From: an uncultured Collinsella sp.
GTDB lineage: Bacteria > Actinomycetota > Coriobacteriia > Coriobacteriales > Coriobacteriaceae
Assembly: GCA_900544385.1 (NCBI GenBank)
Contig: UQVD01000029.1
Location: forward strand, 1 to 21,215
DNA: 21,215 bases
Direction of reading: 5' to 3'
How positions within the stretch are numbered: the stretch's first letter is position 1; each line of letters begins with the position of its first letter. A program made the position numbers and the translations under genes. Under the pieces are notes generated by a model that ran no database searches, was not told where the DNA came from, and worked only from the letters and a program-made list of their open reading frames with translations. Of this stretch, positions 7,558-15,402 are shown piece by piece.

Positions 7558-8601
7558 ATGGCGCTTTCTGAATACAGCAAGCGGCTGCTGGGCGCCTATG
7601 CCGAGCAGCCGTTCCTTATGGCTCCCATGGCGGGCGTGACCGACCCTGCCTACCGCATCATGTGCCGCCGTCGCGGTGCCAACCTTGCCTACAGCGAGAT
7701 GGTGAGCGTGGCGGGCCTTGCCTATGCCAGCAACAAGACCTGGCGCCTGGTGCTACCGGCCGACGAGGAGCAGCAGATTTGCGTGCAACTCTTTGGCTCC
7801 AAGCCCGATCAGTTTGCGAGCGCCGTCGTTGCCGTCGAGGAGCGCGTTGGCGATCGCCTGTCGCTCATCGATATCAATATGGCATGCCCCGCCCGCAAGG
7901 TTGTTACCAAGGGCGAGGGCTCGGCGCTCATGCGCACGCCCGACCTGGCGGAGAAGATCGTCGAGGCCACGGTGGGCGCGGCGCACGTGCCCGTGACCGT
8001 CAAGATTCGCAAAGGCTTTTATGCCGAGGACCGCAATGCCGCGACATTTGCCCAGATGCTCGAAGGCGCCGGTGCCGCCGCGGTGGCGGTGCATGGCCGC
8101 TGCGCCACGCAGCTCTATACGGGCCAGGCCGATTGGTCGGTCGTCGATGAGGTTGCCGATGCTGTCGAGATTCCCGTGATTGGTTCGGGCGATGTATTCT
8201 CGGCCGAGGATGCCGCGGAGCATCTGCGCAGTTCTGGTGCCAGCGCGGTGTTTATCGCGCGCGGCATCTACGGCAATCCGTGGGTGTTCGGTGATGCTCG
8301 CGCCCTTGCGCTCGATGGCATGCCGGTGCCGGCGCGCAGCTCCGTTGAGCGCCTAGACGCCCTGCGTGAGCACCTAACGCTGACGCATGAGCTCCTGCCG
8401 CTCATGTCGCGTGCCCGCACGTACGCAAGCTGGTACTTAAAAGGCATGCCCCATGCCGCCGCTTGGCGTGCCCATGTGGTGCGCTGTTCCACTTACGAGG
8501 AGTTTATGGCGCTGGTCGATGAGATCGAGCGTGATGTGGTGGCCTGCGAGGCCGCCCTTGCCGCTGGCAAGTCGGTGCCTGCTCATCCGCTGGAGGCCTA
8601 A
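7558..8601 (+). CDS. dus: tRNA-dihydrouridine synthase (Dus family, DusB-like)
   Basis: This FMN enzyme reduces specific uridines of tRNA to dihydrouridine using NAD(P)H. The 347-residue TIM-barrel protein opens with PFLMAPMAGVTDPAYRIM, the standard Dus FMN-binding start. The catalytic cysteine is Cys110 in DINMACPARKV (usually NMGCP; Gly is Ala here). Further signatures are VTVKIRKGF, AVHGRCATQLYTGQADW, the flavin-phosphate motif IPVIGSGDVFS, and IARGIYGNPWVF. The helical C-terminal tRNA-binding part contains SWYLKGMP, as in DusB. The gap to lepA is four bases and the stop is two bases before the hemW start, so it is certainly co-transcribed with both. Confidence 0.93.
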   Translation: MALSEYSKRLLGAYAEQPFLMAPMAGVTDPAYRIMCRRRGANLAYSEMVSVAGLAYASNKTWRLVLPADEEQQICVQLFGSKPDQFASAVVAVEERVGDRLSLIDINMACPARKVVTKGEGSALMRTPDLAEKIVEATVGAAHVPVTVKIRKGFYAEDRNAATFAQMLEGAGAAAVAVHGRCATQLYTGQADWSVVDEVADAVEIPVIGSGDVFSAEDAAEHLRSSGASAVFIARGIYGNPWVFGDARALALDGMPVPARSSVERLDALREHLTLTHELLPLMSRARTYASWYLKGMPHAAAWRAHVVRCSTYEEFMALVDEIERDVVACEAALAAGKSVPAHPLEA

Positions 8602-8603
8602 TA

Positions 8604-9836
8604 GTGGCCGTTACCGCGCTGTACGTGCACGTGCCGTTTTGCGCCCAAAAGTGCCGGTACTGCGACTTTGACTCGCGCAGTTTTGCTCCGTGCGATCTGA
8701 GCGCTGCGCTCGATGCCTATTTTGAGCAGTTGTTCGCGCGCCTCGATGCTTTTGGCAAAGCTGGGGCCTTTGACCAGATCCGCACCGTCTATGTTGGCGG
8801 CGGTACGCCGTCGCTGGCGGGGGAGCGCCTGGTGGAGCTGGCGCGGCGTATTCGTGCGTCGTGTGCCCCCGTTGAGTTTACCTGCGAGGCCAATCCCGAA
8901 TCGCTGACCGCCGAGCTTGCCGCTGCGCTTGCCAAGGTTGGTGTCACACGCATCTCTCTGGGCGTGCAAACGCTCGATAACGCCGAACTTACCGCCATCG
9001 GCCGCATTCACGATGCCGATCGGGCGCTCGCTGCCATCACGACGGTTAAGGACGCTGGGCTCGATGTGTCGTGTGACCTGATGTGTGGCCTTCCCGGGCA
9101 GACCGCCGTAAGCTGGCAGCGCACGCTCGATGGCGTGCTGGCGGCGGCTCCGCATCATGTGTCGGTCTACCCGCTCACGCTCGAGGAGGGGACGCCCCTT
9201 TATCGCATGGCGTGCCGTGACGAGTCGCTCGAGCCTGATGAGGATTTTCAGGCCGCATGCATGGACGTGGCACGCGAGCTCCTGGGTGCCGCCGGCTATC
9301 ACCCGTATGAGGTGGCGAGCTACGCGCTCGACGGCCATGAGTGCGCCCATAACATTGCCTACTGGACCGGACGGGGCTACCTGGGCCTGGGGCGTTCTGC
9401 CGCGGGCATGCTCGATGCCGAGGATTTCGACCGTCTTGCAGGTTTGTTCCCCGGCGCGTCTTCTCGAGGTGATGCGTACCGCGTGCGTCTGGTGCAACGT
9501 GACGATGACGCGACGGTGTTCGAGGCCGAATATCTCTCGCAGCGCGAGGCTGCGGCCGAAGACCTGATGCTTGCTTGTCGTATGACGCGCGGTGTCGCGT
9601 CCGACCTGTTGGTTCGCGTGGCTCGTGTCATCCCGGCCGATGGGCTGACAGCCGCTTGCGATCGCGCGCTCGAATTGGGTCTTGCCACTTGGGTGCCCGA
9701 AACGCTCGGGGTCCATGAGGGACCCTTTACCTCGGCAGATGTCGTCGCGGGCCATGTTCGAGCTCGTTTAGCACCGACACACCTGGGCTGGCTCGATGGA
9801 AATATGCTGTTCGAGCTGTTTTGGGATCTAGCTTAG
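8604..9836 (+). CDS. hemW: Radical SAM heme chaperone HemW
   Basis: HemW is a radical-SAM-fold protein that binds heme and delivers it to membrane enzymes; it was long annotated as oxygen-independent coproporphyrinogen III oxidase. The 410-residue protein has the CxxxCxxC cluster motif at Cys13, Cys17 and Cys20 (PFCAQKCRYCDF). It lacks the extra cysteine that follows in true HemN (CxxxCxxCxC), which supports HemW. GGGTPS, EANPESLT, RISLGVQT and a C-terminal HemN_C domain are present. The GTG start at 8604 has GGAGG at 8592-8596 seven bases upstream, inside the end of dus. lepA-hemW adjacency is conserved in Bacillus. Confidence 0.92.
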   Translation: MAVTALYVHVPFCAQKCRYCDFDSRSFAPCDLSAALDAYFEQLFARLDAFGKAGAFDQIRTVYVGGGTPSLAGERLVELARRIRASCAPVEFTCEANPESLTAELAAALAKVGVTRISLGVQTLDNAELTAIGRIHDADRALAAITTVKDAGLDVSCDLMCGLPGQTAVSWQRTLDGVLAAAPHHVSVYPLTLEEGTPLYRMACRDESLEPDEDFQAACMDVARELLGAAGYHPYEVASYALDGHECAHNIAYWTGRGYLGLGRSAAGMLDAEDFDRLAGLFPGASSRGDAYRVRLVQRDDDATVFEAEYLSQREAAAEDLMLACRMTRGVASDLLVRVARVIPADGLTAACDRALELGLATWVPETLGVHEGPFTSADVVAGHVRARLAPTHLGWLDGNMLFELFWDLA

Positions 9837-9841
9837 GACGC

Positions 9842-9852
9842 TCGGGTAGAAT
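9842..9852 (+). promoter_or_regulatory. Candidate -10 element for the membrane dnaJ gene
   Basis: TCGGG-TAGAAT has a five-of-six -10 hexamer at 9847-9852, six bases after the hemW stop. The ten bases CGCTCGGGTA (9839-9848) are identical to those upstream of lepA. Transcription would start near 9859, giving a leader of about 35 bases with the AGGAGG site. No clear -35 is seen. Confidence 0.4.
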
Positions 9853-9894
9853 TACCGGAATATATACGCTGCTGTGAGCAGGAGGTTGCCGCGC

Positions 9895-10998
9895 ATGGCG
9901 ACGATGAACGAAAAAGATTATTACGAGATTCTGGGTGTCTCCAAGGACGCTACCTCGCGTGATATACAGAAGGCCTTCCAGCAAAAGGCCCGCAAGCTCC
10001 ATCCGGACGTCAACAAAGAGCCGGATGCCGAGGAAAAGTTTAAAGAGGTTTCCGAGGCCTACGCCGTGCTTTCGGATGAGCAAAAACGTGCGCGCTACGA
10101 CGCCATGCGTTCTGGCAATCCCTTTGCCGGTGCTCCTACGGCTTCGCCTTATGGTGGCGGCTACGCCGGCAGCACGGGTTATGGCAATCCTTTTGAGGGC
10201 GGCTTTCCCTTTGGTGGCGCCTGGGGCCAGCAGCGTCGCGGGCAGGCTGCCTACAATCCCGAGAACGGCGCCAATGTGGTCGTCGATATCAAACTCGACG
10301 CCAAGGAGGCCAAGGGCGGTGCCCGCAAGACCGTCCGCTACACGCGCTTCGATACCTGTAGCAACTGCGGCGGTTCGGGTTCTGTCTCCTCCGAGCATGC
10401 CCATACCTGCCCGAGCTGCGGTGGCCGCGGCCACATCGACGTCGACCTGTCCTTCCTGTTTGGTGCGGGCACGTTCCAGTCGGTCTGCCCCGAGTGCGGC
10501 GGTTCCGGTAAAGTCGTGGCCGACCCCTGCCCTGATTGCGGTGGCAGCGGTCGTGCTCGCGTAACCTCCGAGCAGACGATTGAGTTTCCTGCCGGCACGC
10601 ATGATGGCGACGAGGTCCGTATTAGCGGCATGGGTCATGCTGGCACCAACGGTGCCGCGGGCGGCGACCTGGTCGGTCGCGCCCATGTTGAAGCCGAGCG
10701 CTTGGAAGGCAAAGCTCGTACCGGTTTTTACCTGATGGGCATCGTGGCGCCGTTTTTGGTACTCTCGGCCATCTCGGGCGTGTTCTCGGCCTTTGCCGTG
10801 ATGTGCTTTATTCCGTTTACCATGGGCCTGTTCATGGTGCTTTCGGACGGCGTGCTTCATCGCAGTCTGCTGTGGTGGAAGCGCGGTGCGATGCAGTTTG
10901 CCAACGGTTTTGCCAACGGCTTCATGTTCGCGCTCGTGTCGGTTTGGTTTGCGAGCTGCTCGCAACGGGCCATGCTTTCGCCGTACCAAATGCAATAA
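9895..10998 (+). CDS. Membrane-anchored DnaJ-like protein (J domain, zinc finger, C-terminal membrane segments)
   Basis: The protein has 367 residues. It opens with a complete J domain (NEKDYYEILGVSKDAT; HPD at residues 36-38), which should stimulate a DnaK ATPase. A Gly/Phe/Pro-rich linker (about 78-120) follows, then a beta-rich CTD I interrupted by a full zinc-finger region from Cys155 with four CxxCxGxG motifs (CSNCGGSG, CPSCGGRG, CPECGGSG, CPDCGGSG). CTD I resumes (TIEFPAGTHDGDEVRISGMG). Canonical DnaJ would continue into CTD II and the dimerisation tail; here, from about residue 276, there are instead two closely spaced hydrophobic helices (YLMGIVAPFLVLSAISGVF, then FAVMCFIPFTMGLFMVL) and a third near the C-terminus (FMFALVSVWFA). 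This suggests a J-protein tethered to the membrane. ATG 9895 is chosen because AGGAGG (9880-9885) is nine bases upstream. A canonical dnaJ follows. The fold assignment is firm; the biological role is unknown to me. Confidence 0.85.
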   Translation: MATMNEKDYYEILGVSKDATSRDIQKAFQQKARKLHPDVNKEPDAEEKFKEVSEAYAVLSDEQKRARYDAMRSGNPFAGAPTASPYGGGYAGSTGYGNPFEGGFPFGGAWGQQRRGQAAYNPENGANVVVDIKLDAKEAKGGARKTVRYTRFDTCSNCGGSGSVSSEHAHTCPSCGGRGHIDVDLSFLFGAGTFQSVCPECGGSGKVVADPCPDCGGSGRARVTSEQTIEFPAGTHDGDEVRISGMGHAGTNGAAGGDLVGRAHVEAERLEGKARTGFYLMGIVAPFLVLSAISGVFSAFAVMCFIPFTMGLFMVLSDGVLHRSLLWWKRGAMQFANGFANGFMFALVSVWFASCSQRAMLSPYQMQ

Positions 10999-11031
10999 CA
11001 TCAAACCCTCTGTTTGCGGCCGCCCCAGCTT

Positions 11032-11040
11032 GGGTATAGG
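11032..11040 (+). promoter_or_regulatory. Candidate -10 element for the dnaJ operon
   Basis: GGG-TATAGG (hexamer 11035-11040) is preceded by GCTT, giving GCTTGGGTA, one base different from the GCTCGGGTA before lepA and the membrane dnaJ gene. TTTGCG (11013-11018) is a possible -35 at 16 bases. It could drive the long dnaJ-mtaB-phoH-ybeY-dgkA-era-recO operon. Confidence 0.35.
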
Positions 11041-11079
11041 ACGCACTGTGACAATAATGAAAGTCGGAAGGATTCGGTC

Positions 11080-12228
11080 GTGTCGGAAAATAGGGATTAC
11101 TACGAGGTGCTTGGCGTCGACAGGGATGCCGACGCGCGGACGATTAAGCGTGCGTTTTTAAAGAAGGCCCGTACCGTACATCCGGATGTTTCGGACGACC
11201 CTGAGGCCGAGGCCAAGTTCAAGGAGCTCAACGAGGCATATTCCGTTCTTTCCGATGAGCAGAAGCGTGCTAACTACGACCGTTACGGCACTGCCGACGG
11301 CCCTGGTGGTTCGGGCTACGTCGACATTAACGATATCTTTGGCGGCATGGGCATGGACGACCTCTTCTCGTCGTTCTTTGGCGGCGGTGCCGGCGGTGGC
11401 GCCCGAAATCGCCGTGAGCGTCGTCGCGGCCGCGACATGGCCATCTCCCTTTCGGTGACGCTCGAGGAGGCGGCACTCGGGTGCAAAAAGACGATCAGCT
11501 ATGACCGCCTTGCTCCCTGTGAGGATTGCAATGGCACCGGTAGGGCCGAGGGCGCGCAGGAAAAGCAGTGCAGCCGCTGCCACGGCACGGGCTATGTCAC
11601 GACGGTCCAGCGTTCGTTCCTGGGCCAGGTTCAGTCCTCTTCGCCTTGTCCCGACTGCCACGGCGAGGGCACGGTCATCGATCATCCCTGCGAGACCTGC
11701 GACGGTCAGGGCCGCACGCCTTCGCATGAAAAGATCGACATCGATATCCCCGCCGGCGTTTCGACCGGTCGCCAGCTGCGCGTGAGCGGCTTTGGCGAGG
11801 CTGGCCTTCGCGGCGAGCCCTCGGGCGACCTGATCGTCAACGTGCGCGTCGCCGACCACGAGCGTTTTAAGCGCAACGGTGACGACCTGTACCTCGTGAG
11901 CGATATTTCGATTGCGCAGGCAGCGCTCGGCTGCGAGATCGAGGTCGAGGGCATTATGCCCGATGAGGTCGTCAAGGTGACGGTCCCTGCTGGTACACAG
12001 TACGGCGACACCGTGAGCGTCAATAATTACGGCATGCCGCGCATTGGCGGTGGCGGTTCGCGTGGTCGCCTGATCGTGCAACTGCGCGTGGTCGTTCCCA
12101 CCAATCTTTCCAATAAGCAACGCGAGCTGCTCCGTGCTTTTGCCGATGAGATGGGCGATGACGTCGCTTCCGGTAAGAAGTCGGTGACCGACCGTATCAA
12201 GAGTGCCCTCGACGATATCCTCGATTAA
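11080..12228 (+). CDS. dnaJ: Chaperone protein DnaJ
   Basis: DnaJ is the Hsp40 co-chaperone that delivers unfolded clients to DnaK and triggers its ATPase. The 382-residue protein has the complete type I layout: J domain (RDYYEVLGVDRDAD; HPD at 34-36), Gly/Phe-rich linker (GGMGMDDLFSSFFGGGAGGG), zinc-finger region at about residues 147-211 (CEDCNGTG, CSRCHGTG, CPDCHGEG, CETCDGQG), CTD I and CTD II (DDLYLVSDISIAQAALGCEIEVEG) and a C-terminal tail. The GTG start at 11080 has AAGGA (11068-11072) seven bases upstream; in-frame codons further upstream are not DnaJ-like. hrcA, grpE and dnaK are not adjacent, unlike in Bacillus. The gap to mtaB is nine bases. Confidence 0.95.
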   Translation: MSENRDYYEVLGVDRDADARTIKRAFLKKARTVHPDVSDDPEAEAKFKELNEAYSVLSDEQKRANYDRYGTADGPGGSGYVDINDIFGGMGMDDLFSSFFGGGAGGGARNRRERRRGRDMAISLSVTLEEAALGCKKTISYDRLAPCEDCNGTGRAEGAQEKQCSRCHGTGYVTTVQRSFLGQVQSSSPCPDCHGEGTVIDHPCETCDGQGRTPSHEKIDIDIPAGVSTGRQLRVSGFGEAGLRGEPSGDLIVNVRVADHERFKRNGDDLYLVSDISIAQAALGCEIEVEGIMPDEVVKVTVPAGTQYGDTVSVNNYGMPRIGGGGSRGRLIVQLRVVVPTNLSNKQRELLRAFADEMGDDVASGKKSVTDRIKSALDDILD

Positions 12229-12237
12229 GGAGCCCGC

Positions 12238-13530
12238 GTGCTCGCACCCCATATTTCCGTCGTCAACCTCGGCTGCCGTGTCAACCGGGTTGAGTCTGAC
12301 CGTATCACTGCCGATCTTATGCGCCTGGGCTTTGCTATTGTGGAGCCCCAGGATGCCGATCTGATCGTCATTAACACTTGTGCCGTTACGGGCGAGGCCG
12401 AGGCCAAGACCCGTAAGGCCGTCCGTCATGCGCTGGCCCATCCAAACGAGCCCTATGTGGTCGTGACCGGATGCGTGGTCAATTTGCATCCCGAGGAGCT
12501 GCTGGAGCTTTCGGATCGCGTGATTGCCGAGCCGTCCAAGATCGATGTCGCCGAACGTGTATGCGAGGTGCTGGGTGTTGAGTCCGATAGCGTTCCCGCC
12601 TGCAGCGATGGCGAGGTGGTCGATGCGCTCGGTCGCTCTCGCCTGGGCGTGAAGATTCAGGATGGCTGCAACCATCGCTGCACCTATTGCATTGTGTGGA
12701 AGGCGCGCGGCCCCGAGCGCTCCGTGCCCGTCGAGTCCGTGCTCGAGCAAGTTCGCGAGGCCCAGGAGGCCGGCGTGCCCGAGGTGGTGCTGACCGGTGT
12801 GAACCTGGGTGCCTACGATGGCAAGAGCGCGACCGACGAGCACGTCGAAATCGATGAGCTGCTCGTGGCCATCATGGAGCGCACGTCTATTCCGCATGTG
12901 CGCATTTCCTCGGTCGAGCCCATGGATATCTCCGAGCGCCTTCTTAAGGTTATGGCGCGCTACCCGCAGCGTATCGCCCCGTTTTTGCACCTGCCCGTGC
13001 AGTCCGGCTGCACGGCGACCCTGCATCGCATGGGCCGTCCCTATAGCGCCGAAGCCTTTGAGGACACGGTGCGTATGATTCGCGCCAACTTGCCCCAGGC
13101 GTCCCTTTCGTGCGATGTCATCGTCGGTTTTCCTCGTGAGACGGACGAGGAGTTCGAGGAGTCGCTGGCGCTGTGCCGCCGTGTGGGTTTCTCGCGTATG
13201 CACGTGTTTCGCTACAGCAAGCGTCCCGGTACCCTTGCTGCCGACATGCCCGACCAGGTGCCACCCGAGGTTATGGCCGAGCGCAGCCGCCGTATGCGGG
13301 CCGCCGCACAGGAGCTCGCTATTGCCGACGCTCGTCGTCGCGTGGGCACGGTCGAGCGTGCCGTGCTCGAGTATGGTGACAACCTGACGCTCGGCTCGTT
13401 CCATCATGCCCGTCTTGACGATACCTGTGGACTTACAGCCCCGTGCCTGCTCGATGTTGCTATCATCGGAGTCGATGATTCCGGCTTGGTCCATGCACGC
13501 AGGGAGGTTCATGGAAGCCTCGAAGATTAG
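12238..13530 (+). CDS. mtaB: tRNA t6A37 methylthiotransferase MtaB
   Basis: MtaB is a radical SAM enzyme that adds a methylthio group to C2 of N6-threonylcarbamoyladenosine at tRNA position 37. The 430-residue protein has the N-terminal UPF0004 domain with three cluster cysteines (Cys13 in NLGCRVN, Cys48 in NTCAVT, Cys79 in TGCVV) and the radical SAM motif CNHRCTYC (Cys144, Cys148, Cys151). The C-terminal region ends in a weakly conserved TRAM-like segment. GCRVN and the CNHRCTYC context fit MtaB better than MiaB or RimO. The GTG start at 12238 has AAGGAG (12227-12232) overlapping the dnaJ stop. The last 20 bases overlap phoH in another frame. Confidence 0.92.
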   Translation: MLAPHISVVNLGCRVNRVESDRITADLMRLGFAIVEPQDADLIVINTCAVTGEAEAKTRKAVRHALAHPNEPYVVVTGCVVNLHPEELLELSDRVIAEPSKIDVAERVCEVLGVESDSVPACSDGEVVDALGRSRLGVKIQDGCNHRCTYCIVWKARGPERSVPVESVLEQVREAQEAGVPEVVLTGVNLGAYDGKSATDEHVEIDELLVAIMERTSIPHVRISSVEPMDISERLLKVMARYPQRIAPFLHLPVQSGCTATLHRMGRPYSAEAFEDTVRMIRANLPQASLSCDVIVGFPRETDEEFEESLALCRRVGFSRMHVFRYSKRPGTLAADMPDQVPPEVMAERSRRMRAAAQELAIADARRRVGTVERAVLEYGDNLTLGSFHHARLDDTCGLTAPCLLDVAIIGVDDSGLVHARREVHGSLED

Positions 13531-14497
13531 ACTTACCGTTCCCGAGGGAATTGATCCCTCGTGCGTTTTGGGCGCCGGCGACGGCGTCCTTCGCGTGCTC
13601 GAGAGCTTGGTTCGCGCTCACGTGGTCGCCCGTGGCGATAGCATCGCCGTGAGCGGCGACCCGGACGAGGTCGAACTCGTGGCGCGCTTTTTCGAGCACG
13701 CTTTTCGCGAGGCGGCCGCCGGGCGCACGCTGTCTGCCGACGATGTCTCTCGCTGCCTGGCCGTCCTGCGCGACGGTGAGCACGAGGCTACGTCGCTTCG
13801 CGATGACGTGCTGCTTTCGTATCGCGGCCGCGTCATTCGTCCCAAGACGCTCGGGCAAAAGCGCTACGTGGATGCCATTCGCTCGCATACCATCACCTTT
13901 GGCTTGGGTCCTGCCGGTACCGGTAAGACCTATCTGGCCATGGCGCTCGCCGTTGCCGCGCTCAAGCGTCACGAGGTGGGCCGTTTGATCTTGACGCGTC
14001 CGGTTGTCGAGGCGGGGGAGAATCTGGGCTTTTTGCCCGGTACCCTTGAGGAAAAGATCGACCCCTACATGCGTCCGCTCTACGACGCCCTTTTTGACAT
14101 GATGGATCGCGAGCGCACCGATGAGCTTATGGAGCGTGGCGTGATCGAGATCGCCCCGCTTGCCTACATGCGCGGCCGCACACTGAGTGATGCCTTCGTG
14201 GTGCTCGACGAGGCGCAAAATACCACGCCCGAGCAGATGAAGATGTTCCTGACACGCCTTGGGTTCAACTCCAAGTTCGTGATTACCGGCGACCTGAGCC
14301 AGCGCGACCTGGTGGGTCGTCGTGGCGGTCTTGCTGACGTTGAGCAGATTTTGGGCCGTGTCGACGATGTCGCATTTTCTCACCTCGAGCGTGCCGACGT
14401 GGTGCGCCATGCCCTGGTGGGTCGTATCGTCGAGGCATATGAAGCTTATGATGACGTGCGCGAGCAGCGCCCGCGCGACCGAAAGGAGTCCCGTTGA
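13511..14497 (+). CDS. phoH: PhoH-like P-loop ATPase
   Basis: PhoH-family proteins are cytoplasmic ATPases related to the N-terminal half of superfamily 1 helicases; they are linked to RNA metabolism and are almost always next to ybeY. The 328-residue protein has a KH-like N-terminal region (about 1-110), a RPKTLGQKRYVDAI segment, Walker A GPAGTGKT (133-140), Walker B VVLDEAQN (Asp233-Glu234) and the conserved VITGDLSQRDL. ATG 13511 is chosen for the AGGGAGG (13501-13507) just upstream; the gene starts inside the end of mtaB. Overlap with mtaB and with ybeY indicates translational coupling within one operon. Confidence 0.93.
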   Translation: MEASKIRLTVPEGIDPSCVLGAGDGVLRVLESLVRAHVVARGDSIAVSGDPDEVELVARFFEHAFREAAAGRTLSADDVSRCLAVLRDGEHEATSLRDDVLLSYRGRVIRPKTLGQKRYVDAIRSHTITFGLGPAGTGKTYLAMALAVAALKRHEVGRLILTRPVVEAGENLGFLPGTLEEKIDPYMRPLYDALFDMMDRERTDELMERGVIEIAPLAYMRGRTLSDAFVVLDEAQNTTPEQMKMFLTRLGFNSKFVITGDLSQRDLVGRRGGLADVEQILGRVDDVAFSHLERADVVRHALVGRIVEAYEAYDDVREQRPRDRKESR

Positions 14498-15003
14498 GTG
14501 TATTGATCAGCAACGATGCCGAGCTCGATACGCTGCTCGACGCGCAGGAGGTGGAGCACATCTGCGAGGTTGTGCTTGCCGCCGAGGGCGTTGAACGTGG
14601 AGTCGAGATTTCCCTTTCGTATGTCGACGAGGACGAGATGCACGAGCTCAACCACGAGTGGCGCGGTATCGACCGCACCACCGATGTGCTTTCGTTTGAG
14701 TGCGATTCGGCCTTCGACGATGACATTCCCGCCGATGAGACGCTCGAGCTCGGCGATATTATCTTGGCCCCGCAGGTTATTGCCCGTCAGGCCCCCGGTT
14801 TTGGCAATAGCCCCGCTGACGAGTGCCGTCTGATGCTCGTACACGGCATGCTGCACCTGCTGGGCTATGACCACATCGAGGACGACGAGGCCGAGGTCAT
14901 GGAGGCCCGCGAGGACGCCATCCTGCGCGATCTGGCGCTCGAGCGCGGCGAGGACCCTAAGCTAGTCCACGTCGGCCCCATCACCAACCACGCCCACGAC
15001 TAG
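14494..15003 (+). CDS. ybeY: Endoribonuclease YbeY
   Basis: YbeY is a zinc-dependent single-strand endoribonuclease needed for 16S rRNA 3'-end maturation and late 30S quality control. The 169-residue protein has the diagnostic HxxxHxxxxxH zinc motif at His117, His121 and His127 (HGMLHLLGYDH), preceded by RTTDVLSFE and LGDIILAP. The TTG start at 14494 is supported by AAAGGAG (14482-14488) and by the lack of any other in-frame start before the conserved part; TTGA overlaps the phoH stop by four bases. Its position between phoH and dgkA, close to era, matches the widespread phoH-ybeY-dgkA-era order and its functional link to Era in 16S maturation. Confidence 0.93.
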   Translation: MSVLISNDAELDTLLDAQEVEHICEVVLAAEGVERGVEISLSYVDEDEMHELNHEWRGIDRTTDVLSFECDSAFDDDIPADETLELGDIILAPQVIARQAPGFGNSPADECRLMLVHGMLHLLGYDHIEDDEAEVMEAREDAILRDLALERGEDPKLVHVGPITNHAHD

Positions 15004-15012
15004 GAGCCGTCT

Positions 15013-15390
15013 ATGATTCCCGGATCGAACAAGGACCATCCGTCCTTCTTAAAGTCGTTTTCCTACGCCATGGAGGGCTTCGTCACCGCCGTCAAGACCG
15101 AGCGCAACATTAAGGTCATGCTCGTGGCGGGCGTGTGTACCGTCATCGCCGGCTGTATCGTGGGGCTCGACATTGCCGAGTGGGTCACGATTATCATCTG
15201 TTGTGGCCTGGTGATTCACGGCGAGCTGTGCAACACCGCTATGGAGGCTATCGTCGACCTAGCGACCCAGGAGCTCCATCCGCTGGCCAAGCGTGCGAAG
15301 GACATCGCCGCCGCCTCTGTATACGTTCTTTCCATCACCGCCGCGATTGTGGGCGTGCTGGTATTTGCCCGCGCGCTCGGCTTTATTTAG
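15013..15390 (+). CDS. dgkA: Diacylglycerol/undecaprenol kinase, DgkA family
   Basis: This small integral membrane kinase phosphorylates lipid alcohols. In Gram-positive bacteria the homologue mainly makes undecaprenyl phosphate, the carrier for cell-wall synthesis. The 125-residue protein has an N-terminal amphipathic stretch (SFSYAMEGFVTAVKTERNIKV) and three membrane helices. The catalytic signature ELCNTAMEAIVDL (Glu71, Asn74) is followed by HPLAKRAKDIAAASV. Undecaprenol is the likelier substrate by phylogenetic analogy, but sequence alone does not settle it. AGGAG (15002-15006) lies six bases before the ATG. cdd, often found between dgkA and era, is absent. Confidence 0.92.
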   Translation: MIPGSNKDHPSFLKSFSYAMEGFVTAVKTERNIKVMLVAGVCTVIAGCIVGLDIAEWVTIIICCGLVIHGELCNTAMEAIVDLATQELHPLAKRAKDIAAASVYVLSITAAIVGVLVFARALGFI

Positions 15391-15402
15391 AAAGGGATTC
15401 CC

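Noticed and set aside
6276..7580. 434-codon open frame antisense to lepA
   Set aside because: It is the shadow of a conserved GTPase gene; its product is compositionally odd and has no motif.
11158..13512. 784-codon open frame antisense to dnaJ and mtaB
   Set aside because: It spans two well-identified sense genes and their junction, has no recognisable domain, and arises from codon bias.
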